Assembly (NCBI RefSeq): GCF_002029235.1
Contig: NZ_MZGV01000008.1
Coordinates: 56,390-120,389 of the forward strand
DNA: 64,000 nucleotides
Origin: Clostridium oryzae
GTDB taxonomy: Bacteria; Bacillota; Clostridia; Clostridiales; Clostridiaceae
Direction of reading: 5' to 3'
The notes below the pieces were generated by a model. That model did no database searches, was not told the DNA's origin, and worked only from the letters and a program-made list of their open reading frames with translations. A program made the position numbers and the translations under genes. Positions 1 through 9,365 of the stretch are shown piece after piece; within the stretch, counting starts at the first letter, position 1; each line of letters opens with the position of its first letter.

Positions 1-1
1 A

Positions 2-265
2 AATGGTCTATTAGACTATATAAATCAAGAGATTGATGATAATATAAAAACTATAACTGGCTTTTTAATTGAATATATGCAGAAAAGTGAGGTAAAGATG
101 AGTTCTGAGCAGATAAAAAGGGATGAATTGTTTAGAAGTTTTGATATTGATATGGAAGAAATATTGAATGAACTTTACAAGAGAAATATTATAAAAAAGG
201 ATACCAGAGATTTATGTATTGGTACTACAGAAGTTATATTGAAAGAAAATGTATACTACATTTAA
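2..265 (+). CDS. 3' end of an unidentified protein (5' end outside window)
   Basis: The frame is open from base 2 to the TAA at 263-265, giving 87 visible codons, so this is the C-terminal part of a gene that begins before the window. An internal ATG at 77 lacks a convincing ribosome binding site and is probably not the start. The visible part is highly charged and mostly helical in appearance, rich in Lys, Glu, Asp and Ile, and ends in VYYI. I do not recognise the family. It stops 12 bases before the MocR-type regulator, so the two may be cotranscribed. Confidence 0.5.
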   Translation, partial: NGLLDYINQEIDDNIKTITGFLIEYMQKSEVKMSSEQIKRDELFRSFDIDMEEILNELYKRNIIKKDTRDLCIGTTEVILKENVYYI

Positions 266-277
266 TGAATAATAGAT

Positions 278-1699
278 ATGAATGAAAAATATTATATTAA
301 GTTTAAGGATAATGACATACCTAAATATATTCAGATATATCAATATTTTAAAAAAAATATAGACAGAGGAATAATAAATGAAGGAGACAAACTGCCTACG
401 ATAAGGCAGTTATCCAAGGATTTAGCTGTTAATAAGATAACTATCATAAATGCTTATAATAGATTGGAAGAGGAAGGGTACTTATATCAGAAAATGGGCA
501 GCGGTACATATGCAAGAAGAAAAAACAGCCTGAAGATGATAAAAAAACAATACTCTGAAACCTTTAAAAATTTGAATAGGCAAAAGCTGAAAAACTACAT
601 AGACTTCACTGGAGAAACCATATCAAATTCCTTTTTCCCTGTAGATATCTTTAGAAAAATACTAAACGATGTACTCAAAAGAGACGGGATAGATGCCCTT
701 ACCTATCAGGATTTTCTGGGATTTGAGGGATTGAGAAAGAGTATAATCAGATACTTTTGGCAAAGTAGATTTAAAAAGGATGATGTACTTATAGTTTCTG
801 GAGCTCAGCAGGGGATAGATATAATTGCTAAAGGTCTTATAAATAACAATGATAACATAGTCGTTGAAAAACCAACTTATAGTGGTGCTTTGGCTGTTTT
901 TAACTGGAAAAAGACGAATATTTTTGAGATAGAGGTTGAGCCGGATGGAATGAACCTTGAAAGTCTAGAGTATCTGCTTAGAAAGAAAAAAATAAGATTC
1001 ATCTATTTAATGACATATTTTCAGAATCCGACTACAGTTACTTATGGTATCGATAAAAAACTAAAGCTGTTAGAACTGGCACAAAAATATGAGTTTTATA
1101 TTATTGAAGATGACTATTTATCAGAATTAATATATGATGAAAGTATAGAGTATAGATCTTTAAAGAGCTTAGATAGATATGACAAAGTAATATATATAAA
1201 AAGTTTTTCAAAATTATTTTTACCTGGTATAAGATTAGGTTACGTAATAGTGCCTGACAAATTTAAAGAAAGCATCGAAAATGCAAAAATAAATTCTGAC
1301 ATATCTACTTCAAGCCTTATGCAGAGAGCTTTGGAATTATATTTAAATACAGGGCATTGGGTTAAGCATATGGAATTTTTGAAAAGCGAATATAATCTAA
1401 GATACAATTATATGAAAAAACAACTCTATGAAAAACTAAATGATTTTATAGAGTTTTGTGAGCCTGGAGGAGGACTAAATTTCTTTATTAAATTGAAAGA
1501 AAATGTTAATATAAGTTCTATGGAATTATTTCAAAAATGTAAAGCAAATAAGGTGTTAATAACTCCGGGAGGACTTTTTTATAAAGATTATACGGAAGGA
1601 AATAAATTTTTTAGAATAAGTTTTTCACAGACAGATAATGAAAGTATTTCAACTGGGATAACAGTTATTTATAATATACTTTCACAATCGATAAAGTAG
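278..1699 (+). CDS. MocR/PdxR-type regulator: GntR winged helix fused to a class I aminotransferase-like domain
   Basis: The 473-residue protein has a GntR-type winged helix at about residues 10-80 (motifs GDKLPTIRQLSKDL and NRLEEEGYLY) and then a fold-type I aminotransferase-like domain from about residue 110 to the end. The expected PLP-binding lysine is in SFSKLFLPGIRLGY, near residue 311. Family members bind PLP and usually regulate vitamin B6, GABA or amino-acid genes rather than catalyse transamination. The start at 278 has no clear Shine-Dalgarno; translation may be coupled to the gene ending at 265. No pdx gene is adjacent, so the target is unknown. The yigZ-like gene follows after 9 bases. 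Confidence 0.85.
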   Translation: MNEKYYIKFKDNDIPKYIQIYQYFKKNIDRGIINEGDKLPTIRQLSKDLAVNKITIINAYNRLEEEGYLYQKMGSGTYARRKNSLKMIKKQYSETFKNLNRQKLKNYIDFTGETISNSFFPVDIFRKILNDVLKRDGIDALTYQDFLGFEGLRKSIIRYFWQSRFKKDDVLIVSGAQQGIDIIAKGLINNNDNIVVEKPTYSGALAVFNWKKTNIFEIEVEPDGMNLESLEYLLRKKKIRFIYLMTYFQNPTTVTYGIDKKLKLLELAQKYEFYIIEDDYLSELIYDESIEYRSLKSLDRYDKVIYIKSFSKLFLPGIRLGYVIVPDKFKESIENAKINSDISTSSLMQRALELYLNTGHWVKHMEFLKSEYNLRYNYMKKQLYEKLNDFIEFCEPGGGLNFFIKLKENVNISSMELFQKCKANKVLITPGGLFYKDYTEGNKFFRISFSQTDNESISTGITVIYNILSQSIK

Positions 1700-1708
1700 G
1701 AGAGAACT

Positions 1709-2356
1709 ATGTGTTATAAAACGTTAAAAGATTTAAGTACTGAAAGCTTTGAGGAAAAGAAATCTACATTTATAGGTTCTGCTAAGCGGGTTGAGACAGA
1801 GGTGGAAGCAAAAGAATTCATAAATTCGATTAAAGCGCAAAACAGAGAAGCTAGGCATAATGTATATGCGTATATTATTGGACAAAAATCAGAAATTCAA
1901 AGATACAGTGATGATGGTGAACCCCAGGGTACGGGTGGAATACCCGTGCTTGAGGTTATTAAGAAAAATAATATTACTGATGCCGTGGTAGTAGTAACAA
2001 GATACTTTGGAGGAATATTACTAGGAGCGTCGGGTTTATGCAGGGCGTATTCGAGGGCTGCAGCTATGGCTGTAAAAAGCAGTGGCTCTGTAGAAAAGGT
2101 AAAAGCAGTAGTAACAAACGCGGAGATAGAATACGACATGCTTGGAAAGCTGCAATATAAATTTGATCAGAACAATTGGCAGATATTAAATGTAGAATAT
2201 GGAGAAAAGGTTATAGTTAATATAATAAGTGAGGTTAGCAGACAGCAGGAAATAGTTAACGCTGTTATTGATATGACTGCTAACAAGGTAAAAATATCAT
2301 CCGAAAAAGAAGGATATTATTTTAAGGAAAACGACACTATTCTTGACAGTATATAA
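1709..2356 (+). CDS. YigZ/IMPACT family protein (UPF0029 plus DUF1949)
   Basis: This 215-residue protein has the IMPACT N-terminal domain, seen as RHNVYAYIIG, SDDGEPQGTGGIPVLE and TRYFGGILLGASGLCRAYS, and a C-terminal DUF1949-like domain. Family members are conserved in bacteria, and eukaryotic IMPACT regulates Gcn2, but the bacterial role is not settled. The ribosome binding site AGGAGAG lies 8 bases before the ATG. The last codons overlap the -35 box of the yebC promoter (2343-2348), so this gene ends the upstream transcription unit. Confidence 0.88.
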   Translation: MCYKTLKDLSTESFEEKKSTFIGSAKRVETEVEAKEFINSIKAQNREARHNVYAYIIGQKSEIQRYSDDGEPQGTGGIPVLEVIKKNNITDAVVVVTRYFGGILLGASGLCRAYSRAAAMAVKSSGSVEKVKAVVTNAEIEYDMLGKLQYKFDQNNWQILNVEYGEKVIVNIISEVSRQQEIVNAVIDMTANKVKISSEKEGYYFKENDTILDSI

Positions 2357-2370
2357 ATAAATGATATAAT
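2343..2370 (+). promoter_or_regulatory. Promoter of yebC
   Basis: TTGACA (2343-2348), a 16-base spacer and TATAAT (2365-2370) give a near-perfect vegetative promoter. The -35 lies inside the last codons of the yigZ-like gene. The leader to the yebC start is about 90 bases and AT-rich without obvious structure. Confidence 0.7.
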
Positions 2371-2465
2371 ATTTTTGGATTTTATAAATTAGTTTATGTT
2401 AAAATTTACATATAAATGTATTATTTCTATTAAAATATATGAATATTTGTTGGGAGGAAAACTAA

Positions 2466-3206
2466 ATGTCAGGACATTCAAAGTGGCATAATATACAGGC
2501 TAAAAAAGGAAAAGCCGATGCTAAAAGAGGAAAAGTATTCACTAAAATAGGCAAAGAAATAGTTATTGCTGTAAAAAATGGTGGACCTAGCCCTGAAACG
2601 AATAATAAATTAAGAGATGTTGTAGCAAAGGCAAAAGCTAGTAATATGCCGCAGGATACAATAATGAGATCAATCAAAAAAGCTTCAGGGGATATGAACA
2701 ATGTTAATTACGATGAAATTGTTTATGAAGGCTATGGACCTGAAGGAATCGCTGTTATTGTCAATGTTTTGACTGACAATAAGAATAGAAGTGCAGGAAA
2801 TGTTAGACATGCATTTACAAAGCACGGTGGAAATCTTGGAGCAACAGGCTGTGTTTCATTTATGTTTCAGGAAAAGGGCGAAATTGTAATCGAGAAGAAT
2901 GATGAACTTGATGAAGACGAACTTATGATGATGGCTTTAGATGCTGGAGCAGAGGATTTTGTTGCAGAGGATGAAGTGTATGTTGTAACAACTGCTCCAG
3001 AAAGTTTCGGAGAAGTGAGAGAAGCCTTAGAGAAGAACGGTCTTGAATTCTTAGAAGCTGAAGTAAAAATGGTGCCAGATACTTATACTTCTATCGGTGA
3101 AGAGACAGCAACTAAGTTCCAAAAGATGCTTGATGAGCTTGAAGACGACGATGATGTTCAGGACGTTTACCACAATGCAGAGTTCCCAGAAGGCTGGGAA
3201 GAATAG
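2466..3206 (+). CDS. yebC: YebC/PmpR family protein
   Basis: The 246-residue product begins [18 protein letters not shown], the signature of the YebC/PmpR (TACO1) family, and has the family's usual length. Members were described as DNA-binding regulators and more recently as translation factors that relieve ribosome stalling on difficult sequences such as polyproline. The very acidic segment near residues 140-152 and at 220-230 is typical. A good Shine-Dalgarno (GGGAGG) precedes the ATG. It has its own promoter and is followed by a strong terminator at 3270-3315, so it is probably monocistronic. It lies just before the ruvAB region, as in many bacteria. Confidence 0.95.
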   Translation: MSGHSKWHNIQAKKGKADAKRGKVFTKIGKEIVIAVKNGGPSPETNNKLRDVVAKAKASNMPQDTIMRSIKKASGDMNNVNYDEIVYEGYGPEGIAVIVNVLTDNKNRSAGNVRHAFTKHGGNLGATGCVSFMFQEKGEIVIEKNDELDEDELMMMALDAGAEDFVAEDEVYVVTTAPESFGEVREALEKNGLEFLEAEVKMVPDTYTSIGEETATKFQKMLDELEDDDDVQDVYHNAEFPEGWEE

Positions 3207-3269
3207 CAGGTTTAGAGTACTTATTAACTTATGGCAGTAATGACATACGTGTTTTTAGACTATGATATA

Positions 3270-3316
3270 AACACCTCCATGATGAATGTAAAAATTCATT
3301 TGGAGGTGTTTACATT
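3270..3316 (+). terminator. Rho-independent terminator after yebC
   Basis: AAACACCTCCA pairs with TTGGAGGTGTTT around an inner GAAT/ATTC stem, followed by ACATTTTATT. It separates yebC from the BofC-like gene. Confidence 0.85.
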
Positions 3317-3428
3317 TTATTAGAAAAAGGTCATTAGAAGAGTTTATCTTAAGGAAGCTTATAAAATTAATATATATATGTATAAAATAATGAATTATGG
3401 AAATAATACCACTTAGAGGAGTGGTGTT

Positions 3429-4025
3429 ATGAAAAGGAAAAGATATTTATATGCTGGTTTGATTGGAACAAGTTTAGTGATTCTTTTTTTGTTAAGCTTT
3501 CATATAACAGAAAAGATTCTTACTGATAAAAATGGGGCAGTTCAAAACGCATTTAGAGAGAATAGTAAAAGAGTCAGCATAGATGGTGTAGAGAGACTTG
3601 TAGGCAATAACACTGATATATTATTAAAACTTAAAAGGGGAAGTACCTTTCTAGAAACTAAAAATTTAAAGGCAGAAGAAATATCAAATAAGATTTCTGG
3701 AAAACTTACATTAAGCAAAATTAAGAACTACTATAAGACTCAGGACTATAAATTTATGGGCAGTGAAGGTAATAAAATTGTATTTGAGAAAAATGGTAAA
3801 TATACTCCTGGCCACTTTTATCTAGGTGCTAATCCGCAGGGATATATCGCTATATTCAAATGTAACAGTGAAGGAGATTTGTATATAGAAAACATCAATT
3901 CAGATACATCTAACATAAATATACATGACCTACCTAAAAAGGATCAAGAATATTTAAGAAAATTTGCATATGAATATAAAAGTAAAAGTGAAGCCATGGA
4001 TGAGCTTATGTCTATGGGATCGTAA
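3429..4025 (+). CDS. Membrane-anchored protein with BofC-like C-terminal domain
   Basis: The 198-residue protein has a short basic N-terminus (MKRKR) and one hydrophobic segment at about residues 6-26, so it is probably anchored outside the membrane by its N-terminus. The C-terminal half (FEKNGKYTPGHFYLG, GYIAIFKC, then DLPKKDQEYLRKF) resembles the BofC C-terminal domain; BofC is a forespore regulator of pro-sigma-K processing in Bacillus. The similarity is from memory and moderate. The position before ruvA, where clostridia often carry such a gene, supports it. If right, it may be functionally linked with the sigK gene at the other end of the window. The Shine-Dalgarno is partly inside a small hairpin (3408-3425). 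Confidence 0.6.
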   Translation: MKRKRYLYAGLIGTSLVILFLLSFHITEKILTDKNGAVQNAFRENSKRVSIDGVERLVGNNTDILLKLKRGSTFLETKNLKAEEISNKISGKLTLSKIKNYYKTQDYKFMGSEGNKIVFEKNGKYTPGHFYLGANPQGYIAIFKCNSEGDLYIENINSDTSNINIHDLPKKDQEYLRKFAYEYKSKSEAMDELMSMGS

Positions 4026-4034
4026 TAAAAATGT

Positions 4035-4103
4035 TAGTGAATAGCATATACGCGTTTGGCAAATTTCTTTATGCATCGAAGTTTTGTAAGATGCTATTCA
4101 CTA
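4035..4103 (+). terminator. Long-loop inverted repeat after the BofC-like gene (possible terminator)
   Basis: TAGTGAATAGCAT (4035-4047) and ATGCTATTCACTA (4091-4103) are perfect 13-base inverted repeats separated by 43 bases, starting 10 bases after the stop codon. The following TTTAAAT is only a weak U-tract, so this may be a terminator, an mRNA 3'-end stabiliser or a DNA site. Confidence 0.5.
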
Positions 4104-4242
4104 TTTAAATGTCGTTTTACCGGACAAGCTATAGGGTACTGATAAACATCCCTTGAATTATTTCATTTCGAATGATAAAGTATATAATGTATTTAATGCT
4201 ATAGATTATTACTTAGTGATAAAATTATTTGAGGTGTTTTTT

Positions 4243-4830
4243 ATGTATGATTACATTAAAGGAAAATATGCTGGATATTATAAGGACTATGCAATAATAG
4301 ATAATTGTGGTATAGGTTATAAGATATATGTACCAGGAAGCAGTCTCACTAGACTTCCTAAAATAAATGATGAAGTTCTACTATATATACATCAAATAGT
4401 TAGAGAAGATTTTATTGGCCTATATGGATTTATATCTCGTGATGAACTGGAACTTTTTACGATGCTGCTTAATATAAATGGAGTCGGAGCTAAGGCAGCA
4501 CTATCCATGCTTTCTATTATGGATTCTGAGAAACTGAGCAGGGCAATAAAGAATTCTGATGTAAAAATGATAACCAGAGCTCCTGGAGTGGGCCCCAAAC
4601 TGGCACAGAGAATAATACTTGAGCTAAAAGACAAACTTATAGTAAATGATATAAATTCGGAAGATGATACATCTGTTGAAGAATCTAGCTCATCATATCA
4701 TGAAGCCTTACAAGCGCTGCAATCGCTTGGATATACTGAGAAAGAATGTGCTAAGGTTCTAAAAGATATTGCTTTAGATGATTCACTAGAGAATATTATT
4801 AAAAATGCATTAAAGCATCTTATGGGTTAG
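4243..4830 (+). CDS. ruvA: Holliday junction DNA helicase subunit RuvA
   Basis: RuvA binds four-way junctions and loads RuvB for branch migration. The 195-residue product starts [16 protein letters not shown], has the OB-fold N-terminal domain, helix-hairpin-helix motifs ([14 protein letters not shown] and [18 protein letters not shown], about residues 75-125), an acidic linker and a C-terminal domain III that contacts RuvB. I chose the ATG at 4243 because a GAGGTG ribosome binding site is 8 bases upstream; the open frame extends 30 codons further but without family similarity. ruvB follows after 14 bases. No ruvC is present here. Confidence 0.96.
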   Translation: MYDYIKGKYAGYYKDYAIIDNCGIGYKIYVPGSSLTRLPKINDEVLLYIHQIVREDFIGLYGFISRDELELFTMLLNINGVGAKAALSMLSIMDSEKLSRAIKNSDVKMITRAPGVGPKLAQRIILELKDKLIVNDINSEDDTSVEESSSSYHEALQALQSLGYTEKECAKVLKDIALDDSLENIIKNALKHLMG

Positions 4831-4844
4831 AGGGGGAAAGTTTC

Positions 4845-5882
4845 ATGAGCGAAAGGATTGTCTCACCAGATAGTTTTGCAGAAGATAATTCTGTAGAGTA
4901 TAATTTAAGACCGTCCAGCCTTAAAGAATATATAGGACAGAACAAGGTTAAAAAGAAACTGGATATTTTTATAAAAGCAGCTCAGAAAAGAAAAGAATCG
5001 TTAGACCATGTACTGCTTTATGGTCCTCCAGGACTTGGAAAAACCACTTTAGCTAATATAATAGCTAATGAAATGGGAGGAAATTTAAAAATAACATCTG
5101 GACCAGCTATAGAGAGAGCAGGTGATTTAGCAGCTATTCTTACGACTTTAAATGATTATGATGTGTTGTTTATTGATGAGATACATAGACTAAACAGGAA
5201 TGTAGAAGAAATATTGTACCCTGCCATGGAAGATAATGCGCTTGATATAGTAATTGGTAAAGGCGCTGCATCTAAGTCCATACGTCTTGACTTGCCTCAA
5301 TTTACGTTAATAGGTGCTACAACGAGAATAGGACTTTTAACTGCACCGCTTAGAGATAGATTTGGTGTATTATGCTCTATGGAGTTTTATGAGACTAATG
5401 AACTGAAAGAGATAGTAGTAAGATCTGCGGATATATTTAAATGCAGAATAGAAGAAAAGGCAGCTGAAGAGGTTGCTAAAAGGTCAAGGGGGACACCTAG
5501 AATAGCTATAAGGCTATTAAAAAGAGTGCGAGATTATTCTCAAGTGCTAGAGGAGGAAATTATAACTCTAGATTCGGCTAAGAAAGCACTGGATTTGATG
5601 GAAGTGGATGAAGAAGGGTTTGACAGAATTGATAATAGAATATTAGAAGCTATAATAGATAACTTTTCAGGCGGACCAGTTGGAATTGAAACTTTGTCAT
5701 ATTTTATTGGTGAAGAGCTTGATACAATTGAAGATGTATATGAACCTTATCTGCTTCAGAAAGGTTTCATAGTAAGGACACCAAGGGGAAGAGTGGCTAC
5801 AGAAAAAGCTTATAAACATCTTAAGCGAAAAATTGTAAATGAGCTTCCGATAGAGCAGTGTTCAATACTTAATGAAGAATAA
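4845..5882 (+). CDS. ruvB: Holliday junction branch migration ATPase RuvB
   Basis: RuvB is the hexameric AAA+ motor that drives branch migration with RuvA. The 345-residue protein shows Walker A ([11 protein letters not shown], near residue 60), Walker B ([10 protein letters not shown]), sensor 1 (LIGATTR), the arginine finger region (PLRDRFG) and the C-terminal winged helix with [15 protein letters not shown]. The start codon has a GAGGGGGAAAG ribosome binding site. Its 3' end is 13 bases before the likely queA start, forming ruvA-ruvB-queA-tgt. Confidence 0.97.
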   Translation: MSERIVSPDSFAEDNSVEYNLRPSSLKEYIGQNKVKKKLDIFIKAAQKRKESLDHVLLYGPPGLGKTTLANIIANEMGGNLKITSGPAIERAGDLAAILTTLNDYDVLFIDEIHRLNRNVEEILYPAMEDNALDIVIGKGAASKSIRLDLPQFTLIGATTRIGLLTAPLRDRFGVLCSMEFYETNELKEIVVRSADIFKCRIEEKAAEEVAKRSRGTPRIAIRLLKRVRDYSQVLEEEIITLDSAKKALDLMEVDEEGFDRIDNRILEAIIDNFSGGPVGIETLSYFIGEELDTIEDVYEPYLLQKGFIVRTPRGRVATEKAYKHLKRKIVNELPIEQCSILNEE

Positions 5883-5895
5883 GGAAGGTGTAAAC

Positions 5896-6921
5896 TTGAA
5901 CGTAACAGATTTTGATTTTTACTTACCAGAGGAACTTATAGCACAGCATCCATTAAAAAATAGAGATGAAGCTAGATTATTAGTGCTGGATAAAAAAACT
6001 GGAGAAACTGAACTTAAAATTTTTAAAAACATTATAGATTTATTAAACCCGGGAGATTGCTTAGTATTAAATGATACTAGAGTAATACCTGCGAGACTTA
6101 TAGGCGAAAAGAAGGATTCTGGAGGCAAAATGGAATTCTTGCTGCTTAAAAGACTTGAGGGGGATAGATGGGAAACCTTGGTGAAACCTGGTAAAAGAGC
6201 TAAAATAGGCACGGAATTTGTGTTTGGCGATGGTATGCTGAAGGCGAAGGTAGTAGATATAGTTGAAGAAGGAAATAGAATTGTAGAATTTCAGTATGAT
6301 GGTATTTTTGAGCAGGTACTTGATAGACTTGGTCAAATGCCATTGCCGCCATATATAAAGGAAAAGCTCGAAGATAATGAAAGCTACCAGACAGTTTATT
6401 CTAGGGAACTTGGCTCAGCTGCGGCACCTACTGCTGGTCTACATTTTACAAAGGAATTATTAAAAGATATACAGGATAAAGGAATAAATATTGCATATCT
6501 CACACTGCATGTAGGACTCGGAACCTTTAGACCCGTGAAAGTAGAGGTTATAGAAGAACACAAAATGCACTCTGAATTTTATATAATGGACGAACAGAAT
6601 GCTTCTATAATTAACAACACAAGGAAGAACGGCGGGAGAGTTGTTGCTGTTGGTACTACGTCTTGCAGAACACTGGAGACCATAGCTGGAGAGGATGGGA
6701 CTGTGAATGCAAAAAGCGGATGGACAGATATATTCATATATCCAGGCTACAAATTTAAAATTGTCGATGCACTGATAACTAATTTTCATCTTCCGCAATC
6801 AACGCTGATAATGCTAGTAAGCGCTTTAGCGGGAAGAGAACACATTATGAAAGCTTATGAACAGGCTGTAAAAGAAAGATTTAAATTTTTCAGTTTTGGA
6901 GATGCTATGTTTATAAGATAG
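5896..6921 (+). CDS. queA: S-adenosylmethionine:tRNA ribosyltransferase-isomerase QueA
   Basis: QueA transfers and isomerises the ribosyl moiety of SAM onto preQ1 at position 34 of GUN-anticodon tRNAs, making epoxyqueuosine. The 341-residue product has the family start [18 protein letters not shown] and motifs [33 protein letters not shown] and [19 protein letters not shown] start at 5896 fits best because AAGGAAGG is 7 bases upstream; the ATG at 5872 overlaps ruvB and has no ribosome binding site. tgt, the enzyme acting just before it, is next. Confidence 0.95.
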   Translation: MNVTDFDFYLPEELIAQHPLKNRDEARLLVLDKKTGETELKIFKNIIDLLNPGDCLVLNDTRVIPARLIGEKKDSGGKMEFLLLKRLEGDRWETLVKPGKRAKIGTEFVFGDGMLKAKVVDIVEEGNRIVEFQYDGIFEQVLDRLGQMPLPPYIKEKLEDNESYQTVYSRELGSAAAPTAGLHFTKELLKDIQDKGINIAYLTLHVGLGTFRPVKVEVIEEHKMHSEFYIMDEQNASIINNTRKNGGRVVAVGTTSCRTLETIAGEDGTVNAKSGWTDIFIYPGYKFKIVDALITNFHLPQSTLIMLVSALAGREHIMKAYEQAVKERFKFFSFGDAMFIR

Positions 6922-6987
6922 TTTGAATTATAAATATTTTGTATTTAAACATCAATTAACATAAATTTTACTAAAGGCGTGATTATT

Positions 6988-8118
6988 TTGTTTAAGGTAC
7001 TAAAAAGAAACGGAAATGCAAAAAGGGGAACTTTTACTACACCTCATGGCACTGTTCAGACCCCAGTATTTATGAATGTAGGTACACTTGCAGCAATTAA
7101 GGGTGCCGTATCGTCAATGGATCTTAAAGATATCGGATGTCAGGTTGAACTTTCAAATACCTATCATCTTCATCTCAGACCTGGAGACAAAACTGTTTAT
7201 AAGCTTGGAGGCCTTCATAAGTTTATGAACTGGGATAGACCAATACTTACAGACTCAGGCGGTTTTCAGGTGTTTTCTCTTGCAAGTATGAGAAAGATAA
7301 AGGAGGAAGGGGTATACTTTAATTCGCATATTGACGGCAGAAAAATATTTATGGGACCTGAAGAAAGTATGCAGATTCAGAGTAATTTAGCTTCTACGAT
7401 AGCTATGGCTTTTGATGAATGTGTAGAAAATCCATCTCCTAGAGATTACGTAAAGAGATCTGTAGAGAGAACTACTAGATGGCTTTATAGATGTAAGGAT
7501 GAAATGGCAAGACTTAATTCTATGGAGACTACTATAAACAAAAAGCAAATGCTGTTTGGAATAAACCAAGGCGGTGTTTATGATGATTTAAGGATTGAAC
7601 ACGCAAAGGAAATATCCAAATTAAATTTAGATGGATATGCTATAGGCGGCCTTGCAGTAGGTGAAACTCATGAGGAGATGTATAGAATTATTGAAGCAGT
7701 AGTACCACATCTTCCTGAAGATAAACCTATATATTTAATGGGAGTTGGAACACCTATTAATATACTTGAGGGAGTAGAGAGAGGAGTGGACTTCTTTGAT
7801 TGCGTACTACCTGCAAGAAATGGAAGGCATGGACATGTATATACTCATAGCGGTAAAATAAATTTGCTTAATGCAAAATATGAATTGGATGGTTCGCCTA
7901 TAGAAGAGGGATGTGAGTGTCCTACCTGCAAAAATTATACTAAAGCGTATATTCGCCATCTGTTTAAAGCTAAAGAAATGTTAGCTATGAGACTTTGTGT
8001 ATTGCATAATCTATATTTTTATAATAAACTTATGGAAGATATAAGAAAAGCTCTAGATGAAGATAAATTTAGTGAGTTTAAGCAAAAAACAGTTGAACAG
8101 TTTTCTGAAAACATATAA
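6988..8118 (+). CDS. tgt: tRNA-guanine transglycosylase
   Basis: Tgt exchanges G34 for preQ1 in tRNAs decoding Asn, Asp, His and Tyr. The 376-residue TIM-barrel protein shows TDSGGFQVFSL (general-base Asp), GINQGGVYDDLR, the nucleophile region FDCVLPARNGRHGHV and the zinc site CECPTCKNYTKAYIRHLF. I prefer the TTG at 6988 because the AAAGG ribosome binding site is 10 bases upstream; a GTG at 6979 would sit almost on it. The 66-base gap to queA holds no clear terminator, so the two are probably cotranscribed. Confidence 0.95.
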   Translation: MFKVLKRNGNAKRGTFTTPHGTVQTPVFMNVGTLAAIKGAVSSMDLKDIGCQVELSNTYHLHLRPGDKTVYKLGGLHKFMNWDRPILTDSGGFQVFSLASMRKIKEEGVYFNSHIDGRKIFMGPEESMQIQSNLASTIAMAFDECVENPSPRDYVKRSVERTTRWLYRCKDEMARLNSMETTINKKQMLFGINQGGVYDDLRIEHAKEISKLNLDGYAIGGLAVGETHEEMYRIIEAVVPHLPEDKPIYLMGVGTPINILEGVERGVDFFDCVLPARNGRHGHVYTHSGKINLLNAKYELDGSPIEEGCECPTCKNYTKAYIRHLFKAKEMLAMRLCVLHNLYFYNKLMEDIRKALDEDKFSEFKQKTVEQFSENI

Positions 8119-8198
8119 AATCATAATGTATAGGTAAACATCAGAAAACTTTTTCACTGGATTTATCTATATAAGCATACATAAGGAGGTTTTTCATA

Positions 8199-8489
8199 AT
8201 GCAAAATTTTGTAGGTGTTATTTTACCATTTGTTTTAATGCTTGTGATCTTTTACGTATTAGTACTTGTACCTGAAAATAGAAGAAAAAAGAAATATAAT
8301 AATATGTTGAATTCATTGGTATTAAATGATGAAATTATGACAAAAGGTGGAATAATAGGCAAGATAACTAATATTCAAGATGATTTTATTATTGTTCAGT
8401 CAGGACCGGATAGAACTAGAATAAAGCTTAGCAAAAATGGAATCCTTGAAGTTACTAAATCAGCTAATACTAGTACTCCTGAAAAGTAA
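8199..8489 (+). CDS. yajC: Preprotein translocase subunit YajC
   Basis: The 96-residue protein has a single membrane segment (about residues 5-24) and the YajC motifs VPENRRKKKYNNML, DEIMTKGGIIGKI and GILEVTK. YajC associates with SecDF-YidC at the Sec translocon. AAGGAGG is placed 11 bases before the ATG. secD and secF lie 2.3 kb downstream, separated by a membrane protein and the SCIFF pair, a common clostridial order. Confidence 0.93.
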   Translation: MQNFVGVILPFVLMLVIFYVLVLVPENRRKKKYNNMLNSLVLNDEIMTKGGIIGKITNIQDDFIIVQSGPDRTRIKLSKNGILEVTKSANTSTPEK

Positions 8490-8561
8490 ATAAATTATAT
8501 TATTTAAAGGTAATAAAGCACTTCTATATAGCATAAATAGTTATATGGGAGGTGTTTTATT

Positions 8562-8930
8562 ATGGAGTCGAGAAACTTATTAGTAAATTCAGCAAAGGGA
8601 GTATTACATGCTATAATACTAACAGTCTTACTTTTGATTGTATTTACAGCTATTATGAATTTCGTGAGTATAAATAATCAGGTAATGTCAGTGAGCTATA
8701 TTATTATAACGTGTTTTAGCGTATTATATGGTTCTATATACGCAACAAGGAGAAATAATAAAAATGGCTGGCTTATAGGAATGCTTGTAGCTATTTTCTA
8801 TATGCTTCTTCTGTATATTATTTCTGCTATTATTTTTCAAGATCCTACTTTACATATGAATGATTTTTTTAGACTCATTATCGCAATTTTAGTTGGCGCT
8901 CTTTCTGGAATGTTAGGAATAAATATCTAG
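8562..8930 (+). CDS. TIGR04086-like small integral membrane protein
   Basis: This 122-residue protein is almost wholly hydrophobic with four likely membrane segments (about residues 13-34, 42-62, 72-94 and 102-120) and a short basic loop (RRNNKNG) between the second and third. It resembles the TIGR04086 family, which is typically found between yajC and the SCIFF gene in clostridia; that link is from memory. Function is unknown. A GGGAGGTG ribosome binding site precedes the ATG. It may help export or sense something in this cluster, but nothing in the sequence shows that. Confidence 0.7.
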   Translation: MESRNLLVNSAKGVLHAIILTVLLLIVFTAIMNFVSINNQVMSVSYIIITCFSVLYGSIYATRRNNKNGWLIGMLVAIFYMLLLYIISAIIFQDPTLHMNDFFRLIIAILVGALSGMLGINI

Positions 8931-8999
8931 CAGTACTTTATTTATAATTAGTGTTATGCTATAATGTTAGCGAAATAGTTAAAAATGGGAGGCATTTAA

Positions 9000-9137
9000 A
9001 TGAAACATATAAGAACTATGAACAAGCCAAATCTAAAGAATAGTTTAGCAAAACCTGGCTGCAAAGAGTGTGCAAATTCATGTCAGTCAGCTTGCAAAAC
9101 TTCTTGTACAGTTGCAAATTTAGCTTGTGAAAACTAA
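9000..9137 (+). CDS. scfA: SCIFF ranthipeptide precursor (six cysteines in forty-five residues)
   Basis: The reading frame encodes exactly 45 residues starting MKHIRTMNKP, with six cysteines at 21, 24, 28, 32, 36 and 43, the defining pattern of SCIFF. GGGAGG lies 6 bases before the ATG. SCIFF peptides are nearly universal in Clostridia and are modified by an adjacent radical SAM enzyme that forms thioether bonds from cysteine to non-alpha carbons (ranthipeptides); proposed roles include quorum sensing. The maturase follows after 228 bases. A TATAAT at 8960-8965 with a weak -35 may be the promoter. Confidence 0.95.
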   Translation: MKHIRTMNKPNLKNSLAKPGCKECANSCQSACKTSCTVANLACEN

Positions 9138-9138
9138 A

Positions 9139-9321
9139 AAAGCAAAGTAGAAACGATAAAGTTACTGCTTTAAGCACATGAAAGAAAATAACAAGCCTAA
9201 GATGCGACGAATATTTTTCATTAGACAAGGAAGCGGATTTCTTTGATGGTGATGCTATTGAAGGAATCTGCTGACGCAGTAAGATGGAAACTAGCCAAGC
9301 AGATCGGCTAGTTATTTTTTT
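9139..9321 (+). promoter_or_regulatory. Structured spacer with terminator between SCIFF and its maturase
   Basis: Four hairpins can be drawn: AAAGCA..AGTA with TACTGCTTT (9139-9171), a 9-pair stem 9236-9244/9260-9268, CTGC-TGAC-GCAG (9268-9279), and CTAGCC/GGCTAG (9291-9311) followed by TTATTTTTTT. The last is a good rho-independent terminator. Placed between precursor and enzyme, it should make much more precursor mRNA than maturase mRNA; whether read-through is regulated cannot be told. Confidence 0.65.
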
Positions 9322-9365
9322 GAATGTGCTTTATTATTGGAAACATATTTTAGGAGGAATTTAAA

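Noticed and set aside
4153..4188. TTGAAT and TATAAT as a ruvA promoter
   Set aside because: The spacing is 24 bases, too long for a vegetative promoter.
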